Source: JADFQT01 sp965216025 (GTDB lineage Bacteria; Chloroflexota; Dehalococcoidia; Lucifugimonadales; UBA3495). From it: a stretch of DNA of 64,000 nt. The translations under genes were made by a program, and so were the position numbers. Below, one piece after another: positions 54,143-64,000 of this stretch. The stretch spans positions 558,001-622,000 of the forward strand of contig CBDCEX010000017.1 in the NCBI GenBank assembly GCA_965216025.1, written 5' to 3'. Under the pieces are notes generated by a model. It was given only the letters and a program-made list of their open reading frames with translations. It did no database searches and was not told where the DNA came from. Each line of letters starts with the position of its first letter. Position 1 is the stretch's first letter.

Positions 54143-54382
54143 CTATCCAGCAGCAACAAACACGGCGACGAGCATCCCGAAAATCACAGCGTTAATCCAA
54201 GTTGCTGTCCAGCCTTTCTTGCGTAGACCATACTGAATCGCCAAGCCGATCAATCCTGCCAGCAAAAAACTAAGGATGTATCGACCGACTCCAACGACAT
54301 CTTCATCCTGAATTGCAGCCGCGTTTCGGCTCATGGTTCCCTCTTGAGATTGCCAAGTATTCTCGTCACTTGCTCCGTACAT
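54143..54382 (-). CDS. Small two-helix membrane protein, unknown function
   Basis: ATG 54382 follows AAGGAGA (the longer frame to 54448 has no ribosome site). The 79-residue protein has a polar start (MYGASDENTWQSQ) and two hydrophobic helices, YILSFLLAGLIGLAIQYGL and AVIFGMLVAVFVAAG, joined by RKKGWTATW. Family not recognised. Confidence 0.6.
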   Translation of the reverse strand: MYGASDENTWQSQEGTMSRNAAAIQDEDVVGVGRYILSFLLAGLIGLAIQYGLRKKGWTATWINAVIFGMLVAVFVAAG

Positions 54383-54648
54383 GTTCAATTCTCCTTCTCT
54401 TATTGGTCCTTGCCCGCTCCCGGCCACCGGCCGAGGCCCTGACTTCACCGTTCACTCAGACTGTAAGCTCCCATGGTGGGACAATTGGGGTCACCAGGCC
54501 ACCGGTATGGGATAAGTTGGTAACAAAAAAGTTTTATTAAATACTAAAGAGGGTCGCGCCAAGGGGTTACCCATGACCAACGGAAAGGAGCCCCTTGCTA
54601 TATGAAAAGTGGACATGATTGTCGCAGCGGTATTACTATTCGTCCATA

Positions 54649-55108
54649 ATGGCAAGCGACCGAATTCAGCGTCGAATAGAACGTCTTCTCGATGAGGCTG
54701 ATGGGGCGTTCGCGGAACGCAAATGGCCCGATGTCCAAGCCAGCGCCTATCTCAGGGCAGCGGAAAGGCGTGTTGGAGGTGCAACGCCAATACTGCAGGA
54801 CTCCGCTCTCGACGACAGCCGAACTTCTTCGACACCGACCTCCTTCGCCAACGGCCGTTACGAAGTCAAGAAGTTCCTGGGCGAGGGCGGAAAGAAGAAA
54901 GTCTACCTGGCCCAAGATGCCTTGCTGGACCGGGAAGTAGCCTTCGCCCTAATCAAAACGGAGGGCCTGGACGACATCTCCCACACCCGCATCACCCGAG
55001 AGGCCCAGGCTATGGGGCGGCGGCTCCCATCCCCACATCGTCACTGTGTTTGACTTGGGTGAGCATGAAGGCCAGCCCTACATGGTTACTGAGCTGATGG
55101 GCGGCGAG
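54649..55108 (+). pseudogene. Serine/threonine protein kinase, N-terminal fragment
   Basis: ATG 54649 reads an N-terminal helical region (IQRRIERLLDEADGAFAER), then the kinase start NGRYEVKKFLGEGGKKKVYL, whose glycine-rich loop is GEGGKKKV. A frameshift near 55018 follows EAQAMGR. The correct continuation (GSHPHIVTVFDLGEHEGQPY, TELMGG) is in the next frame and ends abruptly near 55108. The catalytic loop and everything after it are missing. It resembles the front of long kinase-ATPase regulators; that comparison is recall. Confidence 0.78.
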
Positions 55109-55219
55109 GTAACACCCCGATTTCGATGATACACACTCGGTCAGCACATTGAATACAACGTTAGGGTAAAAAAAGAGGATCCGCCTTTTTGGCTTCGGCA
55201 TCCTCTCCCCTTGTGGGAG

Positions 55220-55285
55220 CCACTCCTCTTTGCAGTTGCCGAAGAGCCCGATATCCACCCAAGAATCGGCTCCGCAGTTGGTGGC
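55220..55285 (-). mobile_element. ISAs1 transposase scrap
   Basis: About 66 bp encode CGADSWVDIGLFGNCKEEW, the same segment as in the ISAs1 transposase at 39.2 kb (CGADSWVDIELFGNCKEEW). No ends remain. It lies just after the truncated kinase, in a gap (55109-55579) without other recognisable content. Confidence 0.8.
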
Positions 55286-55579
55286 CAACAACGTACCAAA
55301 AACCCACTAACGGCGCACCCCCCCTTTAGGGATCTTTATGGCACGCACGAACCACAAGATGGGGATTCCCCTCATCCCCCGGGAACGCCCAATGATGCCA
55401 GGTTTCAAAAGGTTGAAGTGGGGAATGGAGTTACCCGCGTTGATAGTAGGATAACCCTAGCGTGCCTCCGGAAAGGATACCTGCGGAACGCATACTCTCA
55501 CACACCTTGAAATTGCTAAAAAGAAAGCCCTAACGTAGTCGGAAGGACCAGGATTTTCAAAATCAGAGATGGTCTGCCG

Positions 55580-58217
55580 GTGAATAAGTCTCTCTACCTG
55601 GCAGTTTTGGTGGTATACATCTTCATCCTAGCGGGGTGTGCCGGTGAGCCTACAGCTACGCCGACGTTAATACGAACCAACACAACTACACTCAACGCGG
55701 CACCTACTCCCATGCCAACACTGGAGCCTACACCCGCTCCTATCTCAACACCGATCTCTGAGCCGGTATGGCTGAGCGCCGGGCCCCGCGGCCTCCAGTT
55801 CACCAACGACTTTCAGCTGACGGAACTGTTTCGGGCCGATCCGACCACCTACTACTGGGACTTGACCGCCGGGCCTGGGGGTAGAGACATCTACGCCATC
55901 CGCGAACAATGCACCGACTCGCGATTCGACCAAATGGGGTCAACTCGGCAAGTCCTGGCAAAGACCGCAGTCGTGCGTTTGTACGGGTTGCAGGAGGAGC
56001 GCGCCCAAGCTGAGGTGGTCTTCTATTTCGGCGATCCCGCCTTGAAGGACCCCGCGCTCTGGGACCCGGGTACCGATCTATCGGGGACCATCTCCCCCGA
56101 GTGTTGCGACAAACCAGGGGGCAAGCTCTCCGTCGCAAACAACGGCGACTTGTTCTTCGTGGCCCGGGCCTGGACCGGCGGCCCAGAGGGACAACGTCCG
56201 TCGTATAACAATGCTGCCCATGAGGGGGCATCCCTTATCGTGCGCCGCGTCGACGGGACGCTACAGAAGATCCTGACCGTTCCTGAGCTGGTGGATGCCG
56301 GCGTGTTAGGTGAACAGGCTGCCAATCAGGGGCTGGGTTTCGCCGTCGCCGCTTCAGCCCCCGACCGAGTCTGGCTGGATATCTACAACTGGTTCAGTGG
56401 GCGCGACCACATGGAGGTCCGCCGCTTCTATGAAATCCAGGATCCCAACAGAGACGGCGATTGGTCCGATCGTACGGTTGTCGGCCTCTCCCTACCGGAC
56501 TTGGTGACGGCACAGGACTATACTTCCTGGTTCAGCCATCGGGTGCTAACCGAGCCTTCCGTAGGTGGCCAAGATCGCTCCCGCTCCTTTCTATTGCAGA
56601 TGGCGGGTCGCCCAAGAGAGAAGCTCATCTACCGGGTCTCGGACTATGACGGCAATGGAGATGCGCTGGGCCAAGGGGAATTTGAGCTCCTGTTCTCAGG
56701 GTTTCTGATACCTGGGAAGATTCCCTATATGTCGCCGAGAATCGTGGTGAGGGACGGCCGGGTGGTGCTAGAAGAGCTGGTGACGGACTCATTTACTAAA
56801 CAAGGTCGTGTCTCACGCATTTTGGAAACGGGAGAAGTAGTAGACATCGCCCGGGGCTTCAGCGACATCAAGCATGTGGTGGCTGGCTCCGGCGGCAACA
56901 TCTACGTGTGGGGGACCCGGCGGAGACCAAGCCGGCGCCCCATCAGGCTCAGGTGCTCTACAGGCTGGCGCCAGTTCCTGTGGGGACGCGGGCAGAGGGC
57001 GAGGCGGTCACCGCGGCTGCTCAGCCTTTCCCCACGCCGGAGCCCGCCGGTGAAACGCTCACACCCGGGGTTCCTCGCATCGCCTAAAGGCAGTACTCGA
57101 GAGAAACAAGCGAGATCTTCTTGATGGGAGCCGACGGCAGTGGGCCGGTCAAGCTGGTGGGCGGTATGCACAACATATTCTTTTGCCAGTCCGCAGATAG
57201 TAGCCTAATGGGCTTCTATTCCTACGAAGAGGCCCCCAGTGATCTATTTCTCTACGTAGCCAACGCCGATGGCAGTAATCCGAGGAAGGTGAGTGAGACG
57301 GGTTATAGCTATTGGTGCGGGTTTTCCGAGGAGTTCGTGCCCCTAATCGTCAAAATCGGGCGGTCAGTCACCATCATCCGGAACGACCTCCAGAACGGCA
57401 AAGAGACAACGCTACTCACCGGTGTCGAGGATCGCCTGGCAATCTCTCCTGATGGCCGAAGCATCTTATTTATAAGCGGCCTGGACCTCTCCACATTCCC
57501 GCCGTCCGGGTCGGAATCACTGGAAATCTTGGACATCGCCACCGGGGAGCGGCACCTCCTGCATGGCCCGCATACCGATGCCAGCTACTATGTGCTTGGG
57601 TGGTCCTCCAACGGGCAGCAAGTGATGTTCGCTGTCGCCCCGGTCGGATCGGATCTAATCCCCCTACTTGTCCGACTCCAGGCCCCAATTCAGACGGCAG
57701 TGCCCCTCCCGCTTCAGAGGCCCAGGTCTCCCCCTCACCTTTTATCGATTACGGGCTGTACGTCAGGGGCCTCACCGGGACTGAGGCAAAATTGGTGTAT
57801 CAATTTGAAGAAGATGACTTCCCCTACATTCAATGGTCGCCCAGCGGTGAGTGGCTGCTGATAGGGGGAGTAGGCGTAGGGCCCAAGACACAGCCTTTCA
57901 TTGGCGTGTATCACGACACGCTGCAAACCAGGGAGGCCGAGGAGTTGGGCATAGAAGGAGGGACCCTGATCCATTCGGTGATAGAGGATGGGCCGTCGGC
58001 CGGTATATTGGAGTGGGGTGACGTTATCACTGCCAGTAACGGCGAAAAGATAACAGGCACTGAAGACGTTGGCAATCTGGTGGGCGCCTCGAATCCCGGC
58101 GACGTGCTCACACTTATAATATATAGAATACGGACTAAAGAAAACCTGGAAGTCAATGTAACCGTTGGACAACGGGACGTGCCTCCGTTCGAGCGGGAAC
58201 CAGGCTATGTCCTGTGA
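55580..58217 (+). pseudogene. Lipoprotein with TolB-like propeller and C-terminal PDZ domain, multiply broken
   Basis: The start at 55580 gives a lipoprotein signal (YIFILAGC, lipobox Cys19) and a Thr/Pro-rich linker. A propeller-like domain follows to about 56915, where one extra G shifts the frame. The shifted frame runs to TAA 57085-57087 (PRIA stop RQYSRETSEIFLMGADG) and continues without frame change through TolB-like strands (ANADGSNPRKVSE, LAISPDGRSILFI). A further shift between 57620 and 57720 leads to SPSPFIDYGLYVRG and a PDZ domain (TLIHSVIEDGPSAGILEWGD) up to 58217. Read together it would be about 880 residues. The three lesions make a full product unlikely, though the first part could be secreted. 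Confidence 0.7.
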
Positions 58218-58325
58218 ATACCCCGACATGTTTCCTCTCTTTTGACATACCCCTACATTGTCATCCCTTCAAATGGTGTACGCTACTTGGCAGTGCCAAT
58301 AATTAAGTGATATGGCCTCGACCCA

Positions 58326-58754
58326 TCAGGAGGTTGAGTTGTCGATTGGTTCGTCACCAATAAGCCGCAAATAGTGCTCAGGCGACTCGCACAGTGTAGC
58401 CTTCTTATCTGTAAATCTTCCGAAAACTTCGACCTGATCTCCTAGCTTAAGTTTGTGAAATGCTTCAGTATCTGAGTTGCACAGTCTCTCCCCGGCAGGC
58501 ACGAGGATTGTTACATCCTGTCCGTCTGAAGTCTGTATAGTAGCGATTCCGTCTCCATCTACAGCCATTTGTGATGTATCGATATCCAAAACAACGCCCT
58601 CAATCCTCATTTCTCCGGTAATTTCAATTTGGGGTTCTACTGGAACTGAATCGGGGCCATTTCTTAACAAAAGAAACGAGCCTACGATAGCCACAACCAC
58701 GGCAACGAGTACGATTACTATTTTCTTTTTATCTTTTTTGAAATCTTGAAGCAT
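58326..58754 (-). CDS. Membrane-anchored small beta-barrel (OB-like) protein, unknown function
   Basis: From ATG 58754 (MLQDFKKDKKK), 142 residues. A lysine-rich start and one transmembrane helix (IVIVLVAVVVAIVGSFLLL) anchor an outside domain with strands MRIEGVVLDID, IATIQTSDGQDVTILVPAG and KLKLGDQVEVFGRF, the pattern of an OB-like barrel. No enzymatic motif. No clear ribosome site. Confidence 0.6.
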   Translation of the reverse strand: MLQDFKKDKKKIVIVLVAVVVAIVGSFLLLRNGPDSVPVEPQIEITGEMRIEGVVLDIDTSQMAVDGDGIATIQTSDGQDVTILVPAGERLCNSDTEAFHKLKLGDQVEVFGRFTDKKATLCESPEHYLRLIGDEPIDNSTS

Positions 58755-58779
58755 ATTAACCTGGATTTCCCAGATCAAA

Positions 58780-61246
58780 CCGATTCCCCTGAGTATAAGA
58801 CCCTTTAGAATGTCTCGAACTATAAGAGGGGATATGGGGCACGTCGTATGCTCTCAGATTCACCCAACTGCCCCTCAGGAACATATGCACAAACTTGGAC
58901 CAGGGCCGGCTCAAGAGCGTGGCTTCGCTGTCCGCCACCTACGGGTAAGCTTTATCAGCAAACCACCGCATCAGCTGGGCTAAGTCCACCATGGTGCGCC
59001 GTAATGGTGATACCAGTGTTGGTGCCGCTCTTTCCCTTCGAATCCCTGGTCCACCACGTAGTAGCCCACTGCCGGGTCCCCTACGGTGGGCACCCTGGGC
59101 TGGGGACTATGCCGGAAAGCGAAGAAGTCCTCGGCCATGGTCTGGTGGCCCCAATGGCGTTGAAGGCAGAGCGTAGGAGTCCCTGACCGACATCGCTCTC
59201 AGGTTCGGCGTCAGCCCCCTAACTCAGAACCAGACTGCTGAGATATCAGCTCGCCGGATTCCAGTGTAGGCGTGAGGACTTCGCAATATCTTGCCCCATA
59301 GTATTCCGGCCGAATTCACGCCGGCGGTCTAGACCAGGAGTAGCTCTGCTATCGGCTACCCGTGTCCGGCTTTCCCGCAAACCTAACCGCACCTAAACCG
59401 GGCACGGTCCCACGAAAACCACCTGCATTATGGCAATAGCTTCGCCACACTAGTGGGCGGTTGGGTCTCCGAAATCCGAGGCGTATTCCAAATTATCTAG
59501 GTCAAAAAAACCTAGCTATCGTCCATTTGTGCGCTGTGCTTATTCCCCCCTGAAACGGCCAAATTCCCATTATCTTTACGCCCAGGGCGTGCTGTTTCGT
59601 GTCTATATACAGTTAATAATGCTGTACAGGTGATAAAACGGGGGTGTCAGAATTTTCCTATGTAGTTGTATCTGGCAGATGGACCACCGCGGGGTCACCA
59701 AGGGTTTTTAGGGGTAGTTAAGGTGTCACGTAACCGTGAGACAAGGGGTGTTCCACCGATTCCCAGAAATGCCCCAATAATGTGAGATCTGGGAAGATTG
59801 AGGGAATTGCCCCTAAGGTCGATCAGCGAAGCGCTGTCGGCGTTGGAGCGGGAGGGCGATACTGGTTGGGATGTACTGGGGGCTGACCCAACAAGCGAAT
59901 CTGCGCATACCGGTGGATGAAAAGAGGTGGGGGGTTTTAACTGGTTAACTGGTAAGTCTGCTCAACTATTAAAATTTTTGGCAACGTGAGGTCCAGATCC
60001 ATCTCCCCTTGTTTGTTGGGTAAAATGGCCTCACAAGGCTCTACTTCCAAATTCTAATAGACCGCTAATTCTCTGGAAGCCAGGCGGATAGGATGCTGTT
60101 CTCTAGACATTCGGTTCTCCATAGAACGGGAGTTTAGGGGCTAAACCACTGTTGAAAAGTCTTCGGGAAATCCTGGGGTATCCTTGGGGAGCTGTTGCGG
60201 GAACCGCATCCACGGCCTGATGGCGAGAGACCTACCATTTAACCCGTCCACACCCGGCCGCTTTTAACTGTCCCGTGACAGACCCTGCAGGTTCTACGAT
60301 GTCTGTGATAGGAAAGTGGGAGGGTAGCGCAGTGGAGTTGGACCATTGACTCGTCGTGAGCAAGTTGCTGTTCCTATAGCATATTCTGGATGTTGCGCCC
60401 GTATCCTCCCGGAAAGCGTTATTGGGAGAATTCCTCCCGTTATTGGGAGTTTTAAAGGTTTCGGGAGGAAGGGGAAGATCTTGGGAGGAATAGGGAGGAA
60501 CTAAATTGATGCCGGGCTGAATCTCCTTACACCATCAGGGGTAGCCCACAGCCTAATCGAGTCTTTATAAGGCGGGTCTGGTCGCCCTACCTTTACCTAG
60601 CCGATCTCTAAACCCCCTGGACCAGGGATTACCAGTTGCTCTCCAGCAAATGTCGTTAACCTGGATTTCCAGGTAACTGGACCAAGAAAGTACCAGAAAA
60701 TATTTATTCCCTGGTCCCGGGAATCATTAACCTGGTGGTAGTGGAAGACGGGTGCGCCGACCGGGACCCGGAAGTCCACCAGAGTCTTCCCCCGGCAGCG
60801 CACGGAGGTTAGCCTTAAAAGATGGTGGAGGACTGGCTGCACTGTGGGGATATTACATCGCTCCAGCCGCCACACTTCAGCCTCGACCGCAGGCACCTGG
60901 AAGCAAGGACCGCAGGAAACGCTCCAGGAGGGGTTACCTCCTTCGGTGGGCGGATTAAATAAACGGGGTGGTGGTTTAAACCGCTACCCCGTATCTATTT
61001 GCCTTATCAACCAGCCACTAAACTAACGACCCTTTTTTGCTATCGGCCCCCTTTACTATGTGGCTCAAAAATGGTGGAATCACGTGGTCATTGCCTTTTG
61101 AAGACCTGGCTTTGCATGTCCTTAACAGCAAGATGTCCGTAGCCGAGGACACCCAAAGAGAACAACTGCGTATCAATAGAGCAAAACAGGGTGGCTACAG
61201 GCCACGACTTGCGTAGTTGGGCCCATGCGGGGCCAGCCAGTGTTTT
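58780..61246. other. About 2.4 kb without recognisable intact genes
   Basis: Only short coding-like scraps are seen. Minus 58980-59138 (52 codons; AVGYYVVDQGFEGKERHQHW) looks like a real protein tail. Plus 59823-59925 reads ISEALSALEREGDTGWDVLG. The stretch 60405-60505 is rich in GGGAGGAA/TTGGGAG purine motifs. Several small hairpins occur near 60655-60740 and 60970. No tRNA, rRNA, CRISPR array or IS ends were found. It may be old decayed DNA or hold noncoding RNAs. Confidence 0.5.
61058..61216 (+). CDS. Possible small ORF or gene tail, unknown
   Basis: ATG 61058 gives 52 residues (MWLKNGGITWSLPFEDLALH, later QREQLRINRAKQGGYRPRLA). The basic helical C-terminus looks protein-like. No ribosome site is evident; it may be the remnant of a longer gene. 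Confidence 0.25.
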   Translation: MWLKNGGITWSLPFEDLALHVLNSKMSVAEDTQREQLRINRAKQGGYRPRLA

Positions 61247-62030
61247 TCAGTCTAAAAAGTGATCTGTGATGGTAGCGATGGAGACCGCGAAACTAATGCC
61301 GGTAGTTGGCCTAGCTGGGTAATCCCCTAATATGGAGGTGGTAATGCCGATTACCCTTCCCTCCTTATCCAGAATGGGGCCCCCGCTATTTCCGAGGTTG
61401 ATCGCAGCGTCAGTCTGGAGGATCCGGCGGCCCAAACTCGGCTCATCAAAGTACCTTGACACCACTCCGGCCGTAACTGTCGCCGGCCCCCCCATATTTA
61501 GGGGATATCCGAGTGCATACACCGGTGCTCCCAAAGATAATTCACCCCGTGTATCCAACTCAGCCGAAGGATAGATATCCGGCGGCAGCTTGACCAAGGC
61601 CAGGTCCCTCGCTGGATCTACGCGGAACACGGTCCCAATTAAAGGCCCTTTTTCCCCGACCAGAACACTCACGACCTCGTTATCATCGACAATGTGGGCG
61701 CTAGTCAACAAGATGCCGGCGGGGTCAATGATCACTCCAGATCCCGCGACCGTCTTGGTGGAGATCCGGACTACCGCTGGAGTAACTTCCTCCAGAAAGG
61801 AAGCTGTAGCCAGGGGGTTGGTCACCAGCGGCGGATGTGGCGATAGAATCAGAAGTAGAAATCCCTGCTAATTGAGAAGACAAATCCCCTTGGTGGAATC
61901 CGTCCGCTGCCTCCCTCCGTTCTTTAGTAGGTTCGAGCGCGGGGGTGTTTGCCTGCGACCAAGTCATGGCCGTAAGGACACCAACTCCCACCGCCAGCCC
62001 ACCGACGAAGGTCACTACTATCCGTAACAT
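61247..62030 (-). pseudogene. HtrA/DegP-like trypsin-fold serine protease, frameshifted
   Basis: The N-terminal part (from 62030) has an uncleaved signal/anchor, FVGGLAVGVGVLTAMTW, and a linker. One extra G near 61826 shifts the frame after IATSAA. The continuation to 61247 carries the catalytic triad: His in LLTSAHIVDD, Asp in DPARDLALVKL, Ser in GNSGGPILD. No PDZ domain follows. Without the extra base it would be a membrane-anchored protease of about 260 residues. The IS630 copy 2 lies only 27 bp upstream of its start, so its promoter is displaced. Confidence 0.82.
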
Positions 62031-62058
62031 ATTGATCCGGTCGTTAGCGGGACTCCTA

Positions 62059-63293
62059 AACCAAAGCTAAGGTGAAACCTACATAAAACGAACCCGAAGA
62101 GGAGTTGCGATATTCTGTAAAAGAAGTCGAGTGGCGGTGGTGGAAGGGATGACAGACATAGTGCAACTCATGGAAGAGTGGCAACTCAATGTAGGTGACT
62201 TACGGGAAAGGATGTATCGGGCGCCAACACCTCGGGAGCGAGAGCGATGGCATGGGCTATGGTTGTTGGCCCAAGGGTGGTCGGCCACTCAAGTGGCTGA
62301 GGCTTTGGAGAGAGAGCCTCATACCATCGGAAACTGGCTGGACAACTTTCGCCAAGGCGGGGCCCAAGGTTTGGTCTTTGAGCAGACTGGGGGTTCCCCC
62401 CCCCCCCCGTCTTGAACCGAGGTCAACAGAACCAACTGAAGTCTGCGGTGCAAAATCCGCCTGGGGAGGCGGGGATTGAGTTGTCCAACTGGAACTGGAA
62501 AGTAGTAAGGCAATTTCTCAAGCAGAGCTTTGACCTGGGGCTGAGTCGAAGCAGTTGCTTGAACTACCTCCATCGGTTGGGCTTCGTGCTGAAGCGACCC
62601 AAGAAACGCCTCCTGAAAGCCAAGGATGAAGAACGGAAAGCCTTCGTCCTCCAGTACAGCCAAATCCGAGAGGAGGCCCAAGAGAGTGGAGCCAAGATCT
62701 TCTTCGTGGATGAAGCCCACTTTCGGGCCGATGCCGACCTGCGAGGCAAATGGGTACTCAAGGGAGAGGCAGCGCTGGTGGACTCCACCAGTCCCCGGTG
62801 GGGAGAGAAGGCCTGCTACTACTCGGGAGTTTGTCTGGAGACTGGGGAGGTGGAAGCCATGGAAATAGCCGGTAACAGCAATGCCGAGACCTCCACCGCC
62901 TTTTTACAGCAGCTAAGAGCAAACCATCCTGGACCTCTGGTAGTAATCTGGGACAATGGACCAGCCCACCGAGGAGCAGCGATTCGCAGCTATTTGACCA
63001 CTCCGAACTTGCATCTGCGGTTGGTGGCCTTACCGGCCTACAGTCCAGACTTCAATGCCGACGAAGCCGTCTGGGACTGGGCCAGGGAAGAGGTCACGGC
63101 CAACGAATGCCTGGGAACAAAAGCCAAAGTCCAAGAGAAGATGAATCAATTCTTCGGCGGGCTAGCTCATCGTAAGGAAGAAGTGAAACGTCGCTGCCGA
63201 ACCCGGTTACAGGCCCGAGCCGATGCTTTGATCTTTACACCTGCCGTGCCTTTGCCATCACTGCCCAATGTAGTTCCCACCTTGGCTTTGGTT
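62059..63293 (+). mobile_element. IS630-family insertion sequence, copy 2
   Basis: Same inverted-repeat ends as copy 1, with TA at 62057-62058 and 63294-63295. It is 1235 bp and both ORFs are undamaged. Confidence 0.95.
62131..62415 (+). CDS. IS630 transposase ORF A, copy 2
   Basis: 94 residues starting at GTG 62131, with the same HTH region as copy 1. It ends after a run of 13 C (62396-62408) versus 8 C in copy 1. The run lengths differ, but the frame relation to ORF B (-1, TTGA overlap) is preserved because a T is also inserted. Confidence 0.85.
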   Translation: MAVVEGMTDIVQLMEEWQLNVGDLRERMYRAPTPRERERWHGLWLLAQGWSATQVAEALEREPHTIGNWLDNFRQGGAQGLVFEQTGGSPPPPS

Positions 63294-63329
63294 TATGCCC
63301 GAGCCCGATTGCAACAGGCTAATGGTTGA
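62412..63329 (+). CDS. IS630 transposase ORF B (DDE domain), copy 2
   Basis: 305 residues. FFVDEAHFRADADLRGKW (first Asp), VVIWDNGPAHRG (second Asp) and LPAYSPDFNADEAVWDW (Glu) form the IS630 DDE triad. The frame continues 11 codons past the IS end (YARARLQQANG), because here the duplicated TA is followed by T and not by A or G. It starts at TTG 62412 by coupling, or as a -1 frameshift fusion with ORF A. Confidence 0.92.
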   Translation: MNRGQQNQLKSAVQNPPGEAGIELSNWNWKVVRQFLKQSFDLGLSRSSCLNYLHRLGFVLKRPKKRLLKAKDEERKAFVLQYSQIREEAQESGAKIFFVDEAHFRADADLRGKWVLKGEAALVDSTSPRWGEKACYYSGVCLETGEVEAMEIAGNSNAETSTAFLQQLRANHPGPLVVIWDNGPAHRGAAIRSYLTTPNLHLRLVALPAYSPDFNADEAVWDWAREEVTANECLGTKAKVQEKMNQFFGGLAHRKEEVKRRCRTRLQARADALIFTPAVPLPSLPNVVPTLALVYARARLQQANG

Positions 63330-63669
63330 CCTGGGGTAATGGCGCGTCTCGGTGTGTGTTGGAAACATCCCGGCGCACATATTGGCGCTCCCGAAGTAAC
63401 CCCGCTTTCCTTACCCAGTCCGACCAAACCATTGTCTCCAGGTTGCAGCCTACCCAAGGCCATTTGCCCAATCACATCCACTAGGAATCCCGTGCTAATC
63501 GATGGCTTTCCTTTTAAGGGCGTATGGCACAAAGTTTAGTATCTGGTGAATATTTTGATGAGTGGGCTAACCCCCTTTTTAACCTGGGGGAAAATAGGCA
63601 AAGCGGCGCATATTCCGACCTCTGAGACTGTGGACGCGACGGCACACAGACGTCACCAGCTGAGCGCAG

Positions 63670-64000
63670 AGTTTGAAGGGTGCGCTCATATTGTGGGGGA
63701 AGGTGGCGGCTCCAACCGTGCTCCATGAGGATGGGCCCCACCTGGGAGGAATGGTAAGAAACCTGGAACTGGCGACGGATGACCCCCGTCAGTCGGGCCT
63801 GGGTCCAATTGTCACCCCTAAAGCCATAGGCAGCGGCCCCCTGGGCCAGCAGACCGGATAGCCGGGACCGCTACTCCAGGGTCAGACGCGGTCGCGCACC
63901 ATGGGGTTGACGGTGGCGCAAGCTCTCCACACTTCCTGTTTTAGCTCGCTTCACCCACTGGCTGATCGAGCCTTTGGAACAGTTCTCAGGCTTGGAACCG
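63670..64000 (-). pseudogene. Second IS630-type transposase, N-terminal region, decayed, running off the window
   Basis: Entering from 64000 on the minus strand: CSKGSISQWVKRAKTGSVES (HTH) and HRQPHGARPRLTLE, a TAG at 63867-63869, then RSRLSGLLAQGAAAYGFRGD, IRRQFQVSYHSSQVGPILME and HGWSRH. The sequence pattern is the winged-helix front of an IS630 transposase of another subgroup. The TAG replaces an expected glutamine. After about 63670 the similarity fades. The region 63330-63670 holds no recognised gene. Confidence 0.6.

Noticed and set aside
3474..63293. The two IS630 copies as ends of one 60-kb composite transposon
   Set aside because: Each copy has its own TA duplication and copy 1 is broken. 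The distance and the many independent insertions between them make a single composite unit unlikely.
989..63869. TAG recoded as glutamine: in-frame TAG at 2021-2023 and 63867-63869 both stand at expected Gln codons
   Set aside because: Several intact genes end with TAG at a natural position (the dehydrogenase ending 3388, rtcB, the CoA-transferase, the LLM oxidoreductase, the IS1380 transposase). Other broken genes show TAA or frameshifts. C-to-T decay of CAG explains the cases better.

Overview
The window looks like a piece of a metabolically versatile, IS-ridden bacterial chromosome, most likely a Chloroflexota of the SAR202/Dehalococcoidia type. That assignment is inference. It rests on gene content: four amidase-signature genes, a CaiB/BaiF CoA-transferase, an LLM flavin oxidoreductase, D-2-hydroxyacid dehydrogenases, an HpaB-type oxygenase, SMP-30/lactonase propellers, cupins, and an orphan molybdenum hydroxylase. 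Genes are mostly single units with strong AGGAGG ribosome sites, and insertion sequences and decayed genes are abundant. Such decay would fit a population under relaxed selection, for example a host-associated or bottlenecked lineage.

Layout. 1-6.5 kb: amidase (cut by the window edge), a lactonase with a nonsense codon, a hydroxyacid dehydrogenase, IS630 copy 1 and a large amidase. 6.5-10.4 kb: an RNA-centred island with a promoter-to-terminator candidate ncRNA, a second terminator with an ORF-less group II intron directly behind it, a compact six-tRNA array in which three members have damaged stems or identity bases, the RNA ligase gene rtcB, and a 180-bp inverted-repeat element over the rtcB stop codon. 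10.4-20.3 kb: a decayed unknown gene, a tandem CoA-transferase, and a thiamine-diphosphate enzyme gene destroyed by a nested IS5-in-IS1182 insertion, a nonsense codon and an ISAzo13 insertion. 20.5-25.2 kb: frameshifted amidase, DinB and solute-binding-protein relics, IS66 copy A, and a frameshifted hydroxyacid dehydrogenase. 25.5-33.6 kb: BNR propeller, zinc-ribbon protein, alpha/beta hydrolase, molybdenum hydroxylase, IS66 copy B, and LLM oxidoreductase with terminator.

33.7-46.6 kb: a catabolic stretch with two small cupins, SMP-30 lactonase, a second (intact) lactonase, a VOC gene broken by a 49-bp duplication, a PPOX-family protein, ISAs1, a beta-sandwich protein, an NAD epimerase, an HpaB-type oxygenase, a gentisate-dioxygenase-like bicupin, and a GatC-like/amidase pair. 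46.7-54.4 kb: a tryptophanase/tyrosine phenol-lyase gene split by an IS1380 element, a diiron ferritin-like protein, an indoleamine 2,3-dioxygenase-family protein, a CAP-domain protein with cysteine repeats, and a small membrane protein. 54.6-64 kb: a truncated protein kinase, an ISAs1 scrap, a lipoprotein/propeller/PDZ pseudogene, a membrane-anchored OB-like protein, about 2.4 kb without recognisable genes, a frameshifted HtrA-like protease, IS630 copy 2, and another decayed IS630-type transposase at the edge.

The intact catabolic genes suggest oxidative breakdown of aromatic and cyclic compounds: hydroxylation (LLM, HpaB, molybdenum hydroxylase), ring cleavage (gentisate-type cupin, IDO-type heme enzyme), then lactone, amide and CoA chemistry. 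Aromatic amino-acid-related genes cluster at 46-52 kb. The most unusual region is the tRNA array, group II intron and rtcB island. The best resolved evidence is the IS record, with exact target duplications for IS630 (TA), IS5 (TAA), IS1182 (CTAG), IS66 (8 bp, twice) and ISAs1 (10 bp).
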